Of a stretch of 64,000 bases of DNA, positions 41,298 to 49,240 are shown one piece after another; the stretch's first letter is position 1, and each line of letters begins with the position of its first letter. The notes beneath the pieces were generated by a model that was given only the letters and a program-made list of their open reading frames with translations, did not search any database and was not told the origin of the DNA. The translations under genes and the position numbers were made by a program. The stretch is from Chryseobacterium sp. StRB126 (GTDB lineage Bacteria; Bacteroidota; Bacteroidia; Flavobacteriales; Weeksellaceae): contig NZ_AP014624.1 in NCBI RefSeq assembly GCF_000829375.1, positions 1,240,001-1,304,000 on the forward strand. The letters are read 5' to 3'.

Positions 41298-41612
41298 ATG
41301 GGAGTAGATTATTACGCACATTCAGGTATAGGGTTCATGGTTAGAACACCAAAGGAATTTGAAGGTGAAGGAGAATTTGATTTTTTTGGGTATCTAGACG
41401 AAGTTCTCCAAGATTCAGGATATGTGTTTTTTGAAACAGGAGAGGGGGCTTACACAGGAGAGGGTAATGACTATTACGTAGCACTGTCTGAATTTCGTCC
41501 TGTTAATAATTTGGCCGAAAGAGCTAATGATTTGAAAAACTATTTAATTGAACATGACTTGATCGATCCTACAGATGATTATGATCTTGTAGGAGGTTTG
41601 GAAGTGTGCTAG
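41298..41612 (+). CDS. Hypothetical phage protein
   Basis: 104 residues. MGVDYYAHSGIGFMVRTPKE then FFETGEGAYTGEGNDYYVAL, aromatic- and Gly-rich. The opening MGVDYYAHSGIG is known to me from other phages without a function. One base after the ninG stop. Confidence 0.5.
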   Translation: MGVDYYAHSGIGFMVRTPKEFEGEGEFDFFGYLDEVLQDSGYVFFETGEGAYTGEGNDYYVALSEFRPVNNLAERANDLKNYLIEHDLIDPTDDYDLVGGLEVC

Positions 41613-41772
41613 ATATTATTAATTGTTGTTGAATTACCAAGCACAGATGATGAGTGCAGAAGGGGTGGATAGTTGGTTGATGAAGGAGGGTGCTTGGTGT
41701 TTTTTTAGACTAAGAGTTCTATTTAAATATTGGTTAGCGTTCCATGGGTTAAATGCCTTCAAAAACGCAAAC

Positions 41773-41859
41773 GTGATGCTAGCATAATGGCAATGCTTGT
41801 GAGAAACTCAAAACTCTGATAAAGCAAGGGTGATTCAGGTTCAAGTCCTGGCTTTTCCA
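41773..41859 (+). tRNA. Degenerate tRNA-like sequence
   Basis: 87 nt. It has a plausible D arm (GCAT-AATGGCA-ATGC) and a good T arm (TCAGG-TTCAAGT-CCTGG) followed by CTTTTCC-A. An anticodon-like CTCAAAA (Leu CAA) lies between, but its stem does not pair well, and the 5' acceptor GTGATGC pairs poorly with CTTTTCC. It is either a decayed phage tRNA or a tRNA mimic. Confidence 0.4.
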
Positions 41860-41874
41860 CTAAAATTTTTAAAT

Positions 41875-42021
41875 ATGGTGTTGAACGAAAAAGAAGTTGA
41901 AGATTTAATTGGCAAACTCAAAGAGAATCCAAAGTTGTATCTGTACGACTATCAGCTGACAGATTTAGTTAGGTATCTTTTAATTAAAATTGAGAAATTG
42001 GAGAAAGAAAAAGAAGGGTGA
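41875..42021 (+). CDS. 48-residue helical protein
   Basis: MVLNEKEVEDLIGKLKENPK then LYLYDYQLTDLVRYLLIKIE, very helical. A longer in-frame ORF from 41830 would run into the tRNA-like sequence, so the ATG at 41875 is preferred. Confidence 0.4.
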   Translation: MVLNEKEVEDLIGKLKENPKLYLYDYQLTDLVRYLLIKIEKLEKEKEG

Positions 42022-42120
42022 AAACCCCATCGTTCTTTTTTAAATGCCTCGAATTCGAGGGAGATTGATTTAATGCAGTAGGAACTATTTTTTTCATATT
42101 AATATTTTGTGATTTGGTGT

Positions 42121-42150
42121 CCCGCTGCTGTAATAGGTAGCGGGGTTTTT
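42121..42150 (+). terminator. Hairpin terminator before packaging genes
   Basis: CCCGCT and AGCGGG pair around 12 nt and are followed by GTTTTTAA. Confidence 0.7.
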
Positions 42151-42162
42151 AATTTAGGGAGT

Positions 42163-42366
42163 ATGGAGAAAGAAATTAAAATATTTGCGATAAAATGCAG
42201 TGGAAAAACATTCAATAATACTCATATTGGCTTTGTTTATGGTTGTGAGGGTGCTATTAAGAGATACTATAGTAAAATAAACACGAGAAATAAAGATGTA
42301 CAATTCCATGTATACAAATATGAAGCAAGGTTAATAACTAACGAAGATGTTAATAAATTAAACTAA
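42163..42366 (+). CDS. Small hypothetical protein
   Basis: 67 residues from MEKEIKIFAIKCSGKTFNNT; the frame upstream of 42163 overlaps the terminator. Beta-rich with one Gly-rich loop (VYGCEGAIKRYY). No family recognised. Confidence 0.45.
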   Translation: MEKEIKIFAIKCSGKTFNNTHIGFVYGCEGAIKRYYSKINTRNKDVQFHVYKYEARLITNEDVNKLN

Positions 42367-42372
42367 TATTCT

Positions 42373-42708
42373 ATGGCATGTAAATGTAAAGACATATACT
42401 TTGGATCTATAGAGAATTTCCTCCAGCAAATAATGGTTGACATTCCTCCACACATGGAAGGTTATAAACAATCAAGGTTAAAGGAGGGATTATCTGACAA
42501 AATAAGTATTGATCCATGCATCATAGATGAAATTAAAGAACTATGGAGGCTAGGTATTACAACATACGGTAGCTGTTGTGGGCATAACAAAGCAGAGTCA
42601 TTCGTAAATGTAGATGAAAAGGATATTGTAAAAATGTTGAGTATTGGATATGTTCAAAACCATCCGGATAAAAGTAGGAAAGACACATTTAGATTAAAAT
42701 CAGCATAA
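42373..42708 (+). CDS. Conserved cysteine-rich phage protein
   Basis: 111 residues. IDPCIIDEIKELWRLGITTY then GSCCGHNKAESFVNVDEKDI is a conserved pattern of phage proteins (P-C-I...LW..GI.T..CCGH), and SIGYVQNHPD fits the usual M..lGY ending. The Cys/His set suggests zinc binding. Often found near the terminase genes. Confidence 0.6.
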   Translation: MACKCKDIYFGSIENFLQQIMVDIPPHMEGYKQSRLKEGLSDKISIDPCIIDEIKELWRLGITTYGSCCGHNKAESFVNVDEKDIVKMLSIGYVQNHPDKSRKDTFRLKSA

Positions 42709-42742
42709 AGAATGGCAGAGGGAGTTACAGGGAGTGCGGTGA

Positions 42743-43273
42743 ATGAATAAACAAAAAGAAATGGCAAAGAAGAAGATTGAAGATAATGAAGGGAGAATGC
42801 CGGACGGAAAGTTTGCGGAGGGAAATGCTATTTCTATAGGCAACGAAGGGGGACGACCATTAAAGTTTGCTAATCCTGCTGAATTAGAGCCTTTATTACA
42901 TGGATATTTCGAATGGGCAGATCAAAACCCATGGATAAAGAATGATGTAGTAAAAGGAGGGGAGTTTGCAGGAACACCTTTACAAATTCCTACTCAGCGT
43001 CCATATACTTTAATTGCGTTATGTCATTACCTTGGAATATCTCTTAATGCTTGGAAAGACTATGAAGCAAGGGCGGAGTTTATTACAGTCACAACATGGG
43101 CGAGGGAAAAAATAAACAATCAACAGGTAGAGGGAGCTATGGTTGGTGCATTCAATGCCAATTTAACAGCTAGACTTCAAGGTATATCCGATAAGCAAGA
43201 ACAAACAGTCAAAAGTGAAATTAAAATCACCGATCCACCTAAATGGGTTGTTGTTGATGCTAGCAAGAAATGA
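42743..43273 (+). CDS. terS: Terminase small subunit (gp3-like)
   Basis: 176 residues (the ATG at 42761 is an alternative). NEGGRPLKFANPAELEPLLH and GYFEWADQNPW, then RPYTLIALCHYLGISLNAWK match the small terminase GP3-type family. It recognises the phage DNA for packaging and hands it to the large subunit, whose gene overlaps it by 4 bp. Confidence 0.85.
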   Translation: MNKQKEMAKKKIEDNEGRMPDGKFAEGNAISIGNEGGRPLKFANPAELEPLLHGYFEWADQNPWIKNDVVKGGEFAGTPLQIPTQRPYTLIALCHYLGISLNAWKDYEARAEFITVTTWAREKINNQQVEGAMVGAFNANLTARLQGISDKQEQTVKSEIKITDPPKWVVVDASKK

Positions 43274-44640
43274 ATGTCTTAAAAGAATATTACCCTTTAT
43301 ACACTGAAGATTATTTCATTGCAGATTTATGGGGAGGAAGAGCCGGGGCTAGATCATATGCAATGTCGCAAAGAGCCTTATATAATCTTCTTCATAAAGA
43401 GAATTCAAGGGCTTTTTTTTTAAGACAAACACACGCTACTATTTACACCTCATGTTGGCAGGATCTTAAAGATAGAATTGATGAGTATGAAAAGCAACAT
43501 GGAATTAGTCTCAATGGAATAATTAGTTACTCAGACAATAAGTCAGGTGAGAATTACGCAGAAAACCTTTTAAATGGAAATACATTAGGAACAAAAGGAT
43601 TTAAGGTTTCATCAGGCAATCAAACAGCTAGTTTAAAGTCGCTAGCAGGAGCAACAGATCTTTATATTGAAGAATATGATGAAGTAGAAAAAGAGGATTT
43701 TAATAAGCTTTTATTATCACTAAGAAAAAAAGGAGCAGTTCTTCAAATTTTGAGAGCGTTTAATCCTCCAGAAAAAGATCATCACGTATGGGGAGATTAT
43801 AAACTTACTAAGGTTTCAAATGATGTTCTTGTTGAAATAGTATTAAAACATACTAACAAAAGTAGAGAAGAAGTTGAACAGATAGTCAAACTGAATAATA
43901 AGCCCTACTATCTGGCTGTTCCAAAAAGGAAGAATCATCTTTCACTCCAGAATACTTTCATCAATAATTATGAGAACTTAAATGAGACTGCGATTGAGCA
44001 GTATGAAAAGTTTTTAGAAGATGATTTTCATTATTTCTGTACAACTATTTTAGGGTTAATCCCAGACAAAGGAGGCCATTCAGTTTATAATGACTATGAT
44101 GATATTGAAAACCATTCAGATAGAGTAGTTCAGCCAAACGATGTTTTACATATAGGTATGGACTTTAACGTGACAAACATGAGTGCTATTATTCATGTGC
44201 ATGAAGGTGATTCTGATTATGCAGTTGCCGAACTAACGGGAATATTTGACACATTCAGTATGTGTGAAAAGATAAAAGAACTTTATGGTGGGCATAGTAT
44301 TGTAATTTATCCGGATGCCTCAGGCCAAAACCGTAAGACTAGTGGAAAGTCAGACTTTGATATAATAAGACAGTACAAGTATTTGATTAGAACAGGAGTA
44401 TCAAATCCGGCTGTTAGAGATAGGGTAAATGAAGTTAATACAGCATTTAGAGAACGGAAATACTATGTAAATAGATTTACATGCCCTGTATATTCTGAGT
44501 CACTTAAAAAACAAAAGTATAAAAACGGTGAGCCTGACAAGAAAGAGGGATATGACCATACAAACGATGCAGGAGGGTATTACATAACTAAAAAAGGCAA
44601 AACAATAAAAATAAATTCAGGTGGGGCAAGAACACGATAG
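43270..44640 (+). CDS. terL: Terminase large subunit
   Basis: 456 residues. The ATPase has a P-loop-like LWGGRAGARSYAMSQRALY (slightly atypical), FLRQTHATIYTSCWQDL and TDLYIEEYDEVEKEDF (Walker B, Glu pair). The nuclease part has HIGMDFNVTNMSA, VIYPDASGQNRKTSGKSDFD and DHTNDAGGYY, the three acidic residues of RNase-H-like terminase nucleases. It powers DNA entry into the capsid and cuts it. Intact. Confidence 0.92.
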   Translation: MNVLKEYYPLYTEDYFIADLWGGRAGARSYAMSQRALYNLLHKENSRAFFLRQTHATIYTSCWQDLKDRIDEYEKQHGISLNGIISYSDNKSGENYAENLLNGNTLGTKGFKVSSGNQTASLKSLAGATDLYIEEYDEVEKEDFNKLLLSLRKKGAVLQILRAFNPPEKDHHVWGDYKLTKVSNDVLVEIVLKHTNKSREEVEQIVKLNNKPYYLAVPKRKNHLSLQNTFINNYENLNETAIEQYEKFLEDDFHYFCTTILGLIPDKGGHSVYNDYDDIENHSDRVVQPNDVLHIGMDFNVTNMSAIIHVHEGDSDYAVAELTGIFDTFSMCEKIKELYGGHSIVIYPDASGQNRKTSGKSDFDIIRQYKYLIRTGVSNPAVRDRVNEVNTAFRERKYYVNRFTCPVYSESLKKQKYKNGEPDKKEGYDHTNDAGGYYITKKGKTIKINSGGARTR

Positions 44641-45136
44641 TTTAGAAGTGGTAATTCAAAACGAGGCTTTATTTAAGGCTGTGTATGAATTGATACAGCC
44701 TGAAGATACAATGAATGTAGGGAATATATTTAAAGTTTCATTCACTAAAATATATCAATGTTTTGAACTATATAAAGAAGGAAATGTTTTAGAAGCTGTA
44801 TCATTAGTAACCGGTAATAGTGTAGAAGAATATATAAAATCACCCGCAAATGAGGCGATAAAGTTCATGAAATGGCTGGAGCAAGAAATTGATAAATGTA
44901 TCCAGGTTATGAATTCAATTCCTTCAGTTCCTAACAACGAAATGTCAGCAGCAGGAATATCAGACCTTGATGAATTTGGTGAATTTAATATTTACTATTC
45001 TATTACAAAAAATCCGGTAGAATGGGAACTGATAGGGAATTTGCCATTTGAATTAGTTTTTACAAAAATGAAGATGGATGGTGTTAATTCGGTGATACAG
45101 CATAATTATAACGAAATAATAAAAAACAAGAGGTAA
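44621..45136 (+). CDS. Phage protein after terL, unknown
   Basis: 171 residues from a GTG at 44621, overlapping terL by 20 bp. Acidic and helical (LFKAVYELIQPEDTMNVGNI; PANEAIKFMKWLEQEIDKCI). Sharing one base with the next start. Probable virion or packaging-associated protein by position only. Confidence 0.45.
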   Translation: MGQEHDSLEVVIQNEALFKAVYELIQPEDTMNVGNIFKVSFTKIYQCFELYKEGNVLEAVSLVTGNSVEEYIKSPANEAIKFMKWLEQEIDKCIQVMNSIPSVPNNEMSAAGISDLDEFGEFNIYYSITKNPVEWELIGNLPFELVFTKMKMDGVNSVIQHNYNEIIKNKR

Positions 45137-45624
45137 TGAATATAATCAAACAGTTTGAAGGCCTGGTTAATGGCTGGAATGATGAAGGTAAATGCGGCTA
45201 CTGTTGGAAATTAATTGGAGCGGGTAGACCAGATCTATTCAATATGTTTACTGATATTGACGAAAACCAATGCTGTATTTATGTAGCACTTTTCAATATA
45301 AAGTTTGGAACTCGATATAAAATGGACGATGAAGGCTTTACTCGTAAAACATACTGTTTTAAAAGCTTTGAAGGCTTTATTGGAATTCCAAGTAGACTAG
45401 ATATTCAATTTTATAATGAATTAGGAAATAACGAGCAAGAAAAGCAAGAATCTAAATGGGATATACTGCATACTATAGAAGAATGTTTAGGATGTGATTT
45501 CTTAGAAGTGTTATGTGATTATAATGGGCTGTACCAGCCTGCTGAATTCACCGCTACTCAAAAGATAAACTTTCAGGATACCAATTATGATGGATGGTTA
45601 GTAAAAGGACAATATAATTATTGA
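45136..45624 (+). CDS. Phage protein, unknown, possible head/tail joining
   Basis: 162 residues. MNIIKQFEGLVNGWNDEGKC then GYCWKLIGAGRPDLFNMFTD, with three Cys in CGYC and in LGCDFLEVLCDY. Gene order suggests a structural or assembly role; the sequence does not say which. Confidence 0.45.
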   Translation: MNIIKQFEGLVNGWNDEGKCGYCWKLIGAGRPDLFNMFTDIDENQCCIYVALFNIKFGTRYKMDDEGFTRKTYCFKSFEGFIGIPSRLDIQFYNELGNNEQEKQESKWDILHTIEECLGCDFLEVLCDYNGLYQPAEFTATQKINFQDTNYDGWLVKGQYNY

Positions 45625-45626
45625 TT

Positions 45627-46088
45627 ATGACAACACTTGAAGTAATAACGGTTGAAGAAATTAAATCGGTGATGAATGAGGTTGTGGAAAAATTCCTAAT
45701 ACCACGATTTAACAAGCTCAATATGAACGCAACAGGTGATTGGCTAGCGGCTGTTGGTGGTGAAGCGGAGCCTAATAGAGGGATTATAATGGGGCTTGAT
45801 TATACAGAAAAACTTGTTCATGGTCAAGAGCCTACGACTGTTCCAATACCGGATCTTAAGCGTTGGGCTAAAGCTAAGTTTAAACTAAGTGATGCAGCTG
45901 CAGCTGTTGCAGCAGTAAGGGTTCAAAAGAAAATTGAGGCAGTTGGGACAACATGGTATGAGCAAGGAGGAAGTAATTTACTTGAGGTCCTTGAAGAGCA
46001 AGACACGATAAACTTCGTTAATATGAAATTAGGGCAAATAGCTACACCAAGGATAAAAGAACATTTAATAAGACAAATGATAGAATGA
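45627..46088 (+). CDS. Probable head-completion or neck protein
   Basis: 153 residues from the ATG at 45627; a TTG at 45621 is a less likely start. GGEAEPNRGIIMGLDYTEKL then VHGQEPTTVPIPDLKRWAKA resembles small neck/HK97-gp10-like proteins, but the match is weak. Stop overlaps the next start by 4 bp. Confidence 0.4.
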   Translation: MTTLEVITVEEIKSVMNEVVEKFLIPRFNKLNMNATGDWLAAVGGEAEPNRGIIMGLDYTEKLVHGQEPTTVPIPDLKRWAKAKFKLSDAAAAVAAVRVQKKIEAVGTTWYEQGGSNLLEVLEEQDTINFVNMKLGQIATPRIKEHLIRQMIE

Positions 46089-46987
46089 CAATAAACGGAC
46101 TTGAAAATAATTATTATTTAACTCAAAATGATATTTGGGTTTTAATTAATGGGTTTACCGATGTAGTATCAAGGGTTCTTATTGATTTTAAAAACCTATC
46201 TACTAACGAGGAGTTAAACGGATTTGATTGTTCATCAAGTCCTAACAACGATTGTACATTTAATGTTTGTTTCCCAATTAGAGCATTAATGCCTGAACTG
46301 GATCATATTAATGTTAATACATTACAATCATTTCAGATTAAAATAACAGCAAAATTCAAAAATACAACAGTGCCTGACGAGGTTACGACAATTAATAAAT
46401 ACTTTATTAGAGGTGGCCGTGATAAAGCTGGATCTAATGAGTGGTTTATTAATGACGGAGGGTCTTTGGTGGTTAATAAATGGATTTCTGGAGGAAAAAG
46501 TTGGAGTGCTCCAACACCTCCTTTAAAGATAAGTGGGGGAGTATTAACTGAGGATACTGGGATTCAAAGTGTAGTTCAAGAAGAGAAGAAGACTTGTAAT
46601 GGAATATTGATAAAATATCTTAATTCATTAGGATGTTATCAATATTTTTATTTTGATCGTTATGAACTTAAAAATAAAACTAAGGCATCTAAAACCATAA
46701 ATCAAATAACGAATAGACTACGAAAGGATAACTTTCAAAATATTGGTTACACCGAAACTAAAATATTAATTCTTTATTCATTTACAGAAAAAGAGTTACA
46801 ATCAAATTTTGAAGACCTTATTAAAAGTTTGCATATTTTGTATTTTGATCCTAATGGTGTAGATATGGATTCGGCATGGCATTTAATTAAACTTGATGAT
46901 AATTCGTCAACGTGGAATAATTACGAAAACGCCTTTGAAAATAAAGCAGAATTTACACTTCCTAACTATAGAACAATACAGATATGA
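46085..46987 (+). CDS. Phage structural protein, unknown
   Basis: 300 residues, Asn-rich. MTINGLENNYYLTQNDIWVL and IDFKNLSTNEELNGFDCSSS at the N-terminus, and a helical C-terminal part (SKTINQITNRLRKDNFQNIG). Overlaps both neighbours by 4 bp. Its place between neck and tail genes suggests a tail component. Confidence 0.45.
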   Translation: MTINGLENNYYLTQNDIWVLINGFTDVVSRVLIDFKNLSTNEELNGFDCSSSPNNDCTFNVCFPIRALMPELDHINVNTLQSFQIKITAKFKNTTVPDEVTTINKYFIRGGRDKAGSNEWFINDGGSLVVNKWISGGKSWSAPTPPLKISGGVLTEDTGIQSVVQEEKKTCNGILIKYLNSLGCYQYFYFDRYELKNKTKASKTINQITNRLRKDNFQNIGYTETKILILYSFTEKELQSNFEDLIKSLHILYFDPNGVDMDSAWHLIKLDDNSSTWNNYENAFENKAEFTLPNYRTIQI

Positions 46988-48798
46988 TAGTTGAATTATG
47001 GTATGAAGGTAGACAAATTGATCTATATGAAGGTACGGATATTAATCATACACTTCAGATTAATGATATTGCAGAGGTAAAGGATCGTCAAGCAACATAT
47101 ACTAACACATTTAAAGCGCCAAAAACACCAAATAATGTTATAACACTCGGAGGACTTGGGATTCATTCAAGTAGTTCAAATGTGCCATATATAAAACCGA
47201 ATGCATTATTAAAAATAGAAGGATTTGATTTTCTTACACAAGCATGGATTCAAGTAAGGTCAACAGATGACGAATACGACATTGCTATTTACTCTGGAAT
47301 TATAGAGTTCTTTAAAAAGTTTGATAATAAAACGATAGGTGATGAGTTGGCTACAGATCTAGCCGAAATAAATCACAATAAAAATTTAGAAGCAGTTATT
47401 AATACACAGAATGATGATACTTTAAAATATTCATATCTATTTGCTGATTTTAATGGTAGAACGCATAGAAAATCTGATCCAAATGTTATTAATATAGATT
47501 TTGTCGTTCCAAGTGTTTTAGTGTCTTACTTATTTGATAAAATCCATAGTAAAGAAGGTTATTCATATAGTGGAAGCTTCTTATCCGAAGAAGATTATAT
47601 CAATTGGTATATATCATATCCTAAGGCTCCAGAAGACGATGGATCAGTTGTTTATTTTGAAGAAATTAAAAATGTGACATTTTCTGAACCAGGCGCAGAA
47701 GAATCATTTGGATTTACATTTAATAACGGAGGCGTTCCGGGTATAAAAATATTAGAATCGGGCATCTATAATATTCAAAATATTGGCACAGCAGGACTTA
47801 ATGAGCCTATTCCTTCGGGGCTAGGTAAATTATCATATAGCTTTTACATTACCGTTAATGGGAATCCGACAAATGGAAAACCTCAGTTGGCTTTAAATGA
47901 AAATGATATAATCGAATTTTATTATAAAGTTGATACCGATTGGAATGGAAATGTTGGAATGGGAGTAGTAATAAAAAAATTGGAAGACGTATCATTTACA
48001 GGGGAATTTGAAGATTTAAAAATTACTGAATTCCTTAAAGATGTATATAATATTTTAGGATTAACCCCAATTGTAGATAATGAAAATAAACATATAAATT
48101 ACTTAACTAATCATGAGAGATTCAAAACAGCAGACAACGAAGATTGGTCAAAGTATTTGATAAGTATCGACAAGGAGACATACGTTTTAGGCAATTCTTA
48201 TGGGCAAAAAAACATTTTCAAATACAAATATAATGACCCAGAAGATAATCAATCTGACGGTTCATTTAGTATAGAAAATAAACATTTAGATGAAGAAAAG
48301 ACATTGTTTACATCTTTAACATATTCAGTAGAAAAAGAGCTATTATCAAACTTCTATGTAAATGCGACATTAAATTATAAGGCTTCTTATTACAAACTTT
48401 ACGAAAAAGAGCCACAAGATGGAACAACAGAACTAAAATATAAACCTCTTTCAAAAAGATATTTTTATTTAAGAATGAGAAAGGTAGTTACTCCTGTAGT
48501 AATTGGGTCAGATATACAAAACCTTCAGGCTAGCAATAATATCATAAAATTTGGTGAATTTGTAAACTTAGATATGCCTTACATTGTTGGAAAATATTAC
48601 TTAGACTTTAAAAATATTGTTAATGATATGAAAGTGTGGAATGCCTCATTAAATGTTCCATATCCTAAATTGTTGAACCTTGACTTAACTAAAGTATTTT
48701 ACTTCAAACAATTACAGTCATATTGTTTTATTAATAAGATTTCCTTTGATGTAAATAAAACAACGGCAGAAATAATTAAAATAAAAAACTTTAAGTAA
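46984..48798 (+). CDS. Large phage tail-associated protein
   Basis: 604 residues. MIVELWYEGRQIDLYEGTDI then KDRQATYTNTFKAPKTPNNV is characteristic of a flavobacterial phage tail protein as I know it. It is beta-rich, with no visible coiled coil. It ends sharing one base with the next start. Likely distal tail or baseplate-hub; the exact part is not determinable. Confidence 0.5.
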   Translation: MIVELWYEGRQIDLYEGTDINHTLQINDIAEVKDRQATYTNTFKAPKTPNNVITLGGLGIHSSSSNVPYIKPNALLKIEGFDFLTQAWIQVRSTDDEYDIAIYSGIIEFFKKFDNKTIGDELATDLAEINHNKNLEAVINTQNDDTLKYSYLFADFNGRTHRKSDPNVINIDFVVPSVLVSYLFDKIHSKEGYSYSGSFLSEEDYINWYISYPKAPEDDGSVVYFEEIKNVTFSEPGAEESFGFTFNNGGVPGIKILESGIYNIQNIGTAGLNEPIPSGLGKLSYSFYITVNGNPTNGKPQLALNENDIIEFYYKVDTDWNGNVGMGVVIKKLEDVSFTGEFEDLKITEFLKDVYNILGLTPIVDNENKHINYLTNHERFKTADNEDWSKYLISIDKETYVLGNSYGQKNIFKYKYNDPEDNQSDGSFSIENKHLDEEKTLFTSLTYSVEKELLSNFYVNATLNYKASYYKLYEKEPQDGTTELKYKPLSKRYFYLRMRKVVTPVVIGSDIQNLQASNNIIKFGEFVNLDMPYIVGKYYLDFKNIVNDMKVWNASLNVPYPKLLNLDLTKVFYFKQLQSYCFINKISFDVNKTTAEIIKIKNFK

Positions 48799-49214
48799 TG
48801 GCTGGCATAAGAGATATATTATTAGTAATACAAAACCTTTCTACTGTTACAGATCTAAAATTTGTTGGAGGAACATCGCTTTTTATTCAAGAAAAAACAA
48901 CAGATATTAATGATGTAGATGTTCTTGTACAAGATATACAAGAGATAAGTAAAGTTTATAATATCATTTTAATTGATGAACCTGTTTACAAGTTTGAAAA
49001 TAGAAGAAGGGGATATTGTGTACATAACGACGTTATGATTGATGTGTTTATTCAGGAAAATAATGAAGAGACAATACTAGTAGGTACTCGCGCTAAATGC
49101 AGTACAATTGATGCTCAGATAGTATTTTTAGAAAAAACATTATCATTAAATCTATTGAGTGAAAAAAGACAAAGCACTATAGCGGAGATACATTATTTAA
49201 AATCGATTAGATAA
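48798..49214 (+). CDS. Nucleotidyltransferase-like protein in the tail module
   Basis: 138 residues. It has the minimal nucleotidyltransferase signature: FVGGTSLF (Gly24-Gly25-Thr26-Ser27), 11 residues, Asp39-Val-Asp41 in NDVDVLVQ, and Asp82 in MIDVFIQE, i.e. G-G-[TS]...DxD...hDh of the MNT/AbiEii/pol-beta superfamily. The C-terminus (STIDAQIVFLEKTLSLNLLS then EKRQSTIAEIHYL) is helical. Such a gene is unexpected between tail genes. It may be a moron; alternatively it replaces a tail-assembly chaperone by position only. Substrate unknown. Confidence 0.6.
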   Translation: MAGIRDILLVIQNLSTVTDLKFVGGTSLFIQEKTTDINDVDVLVQDIQEISKVYNIILIDEPVYKFENRRRGYCVHNDVMIDVFIQENNEETILVGTRAKCSTIDAQIVFLEKTLSLNLLSEKRQSTIAEIHYLKSIR

Positions 49215-49240
49215 TAAAAATTACAAAATGAAGAAGGGAT

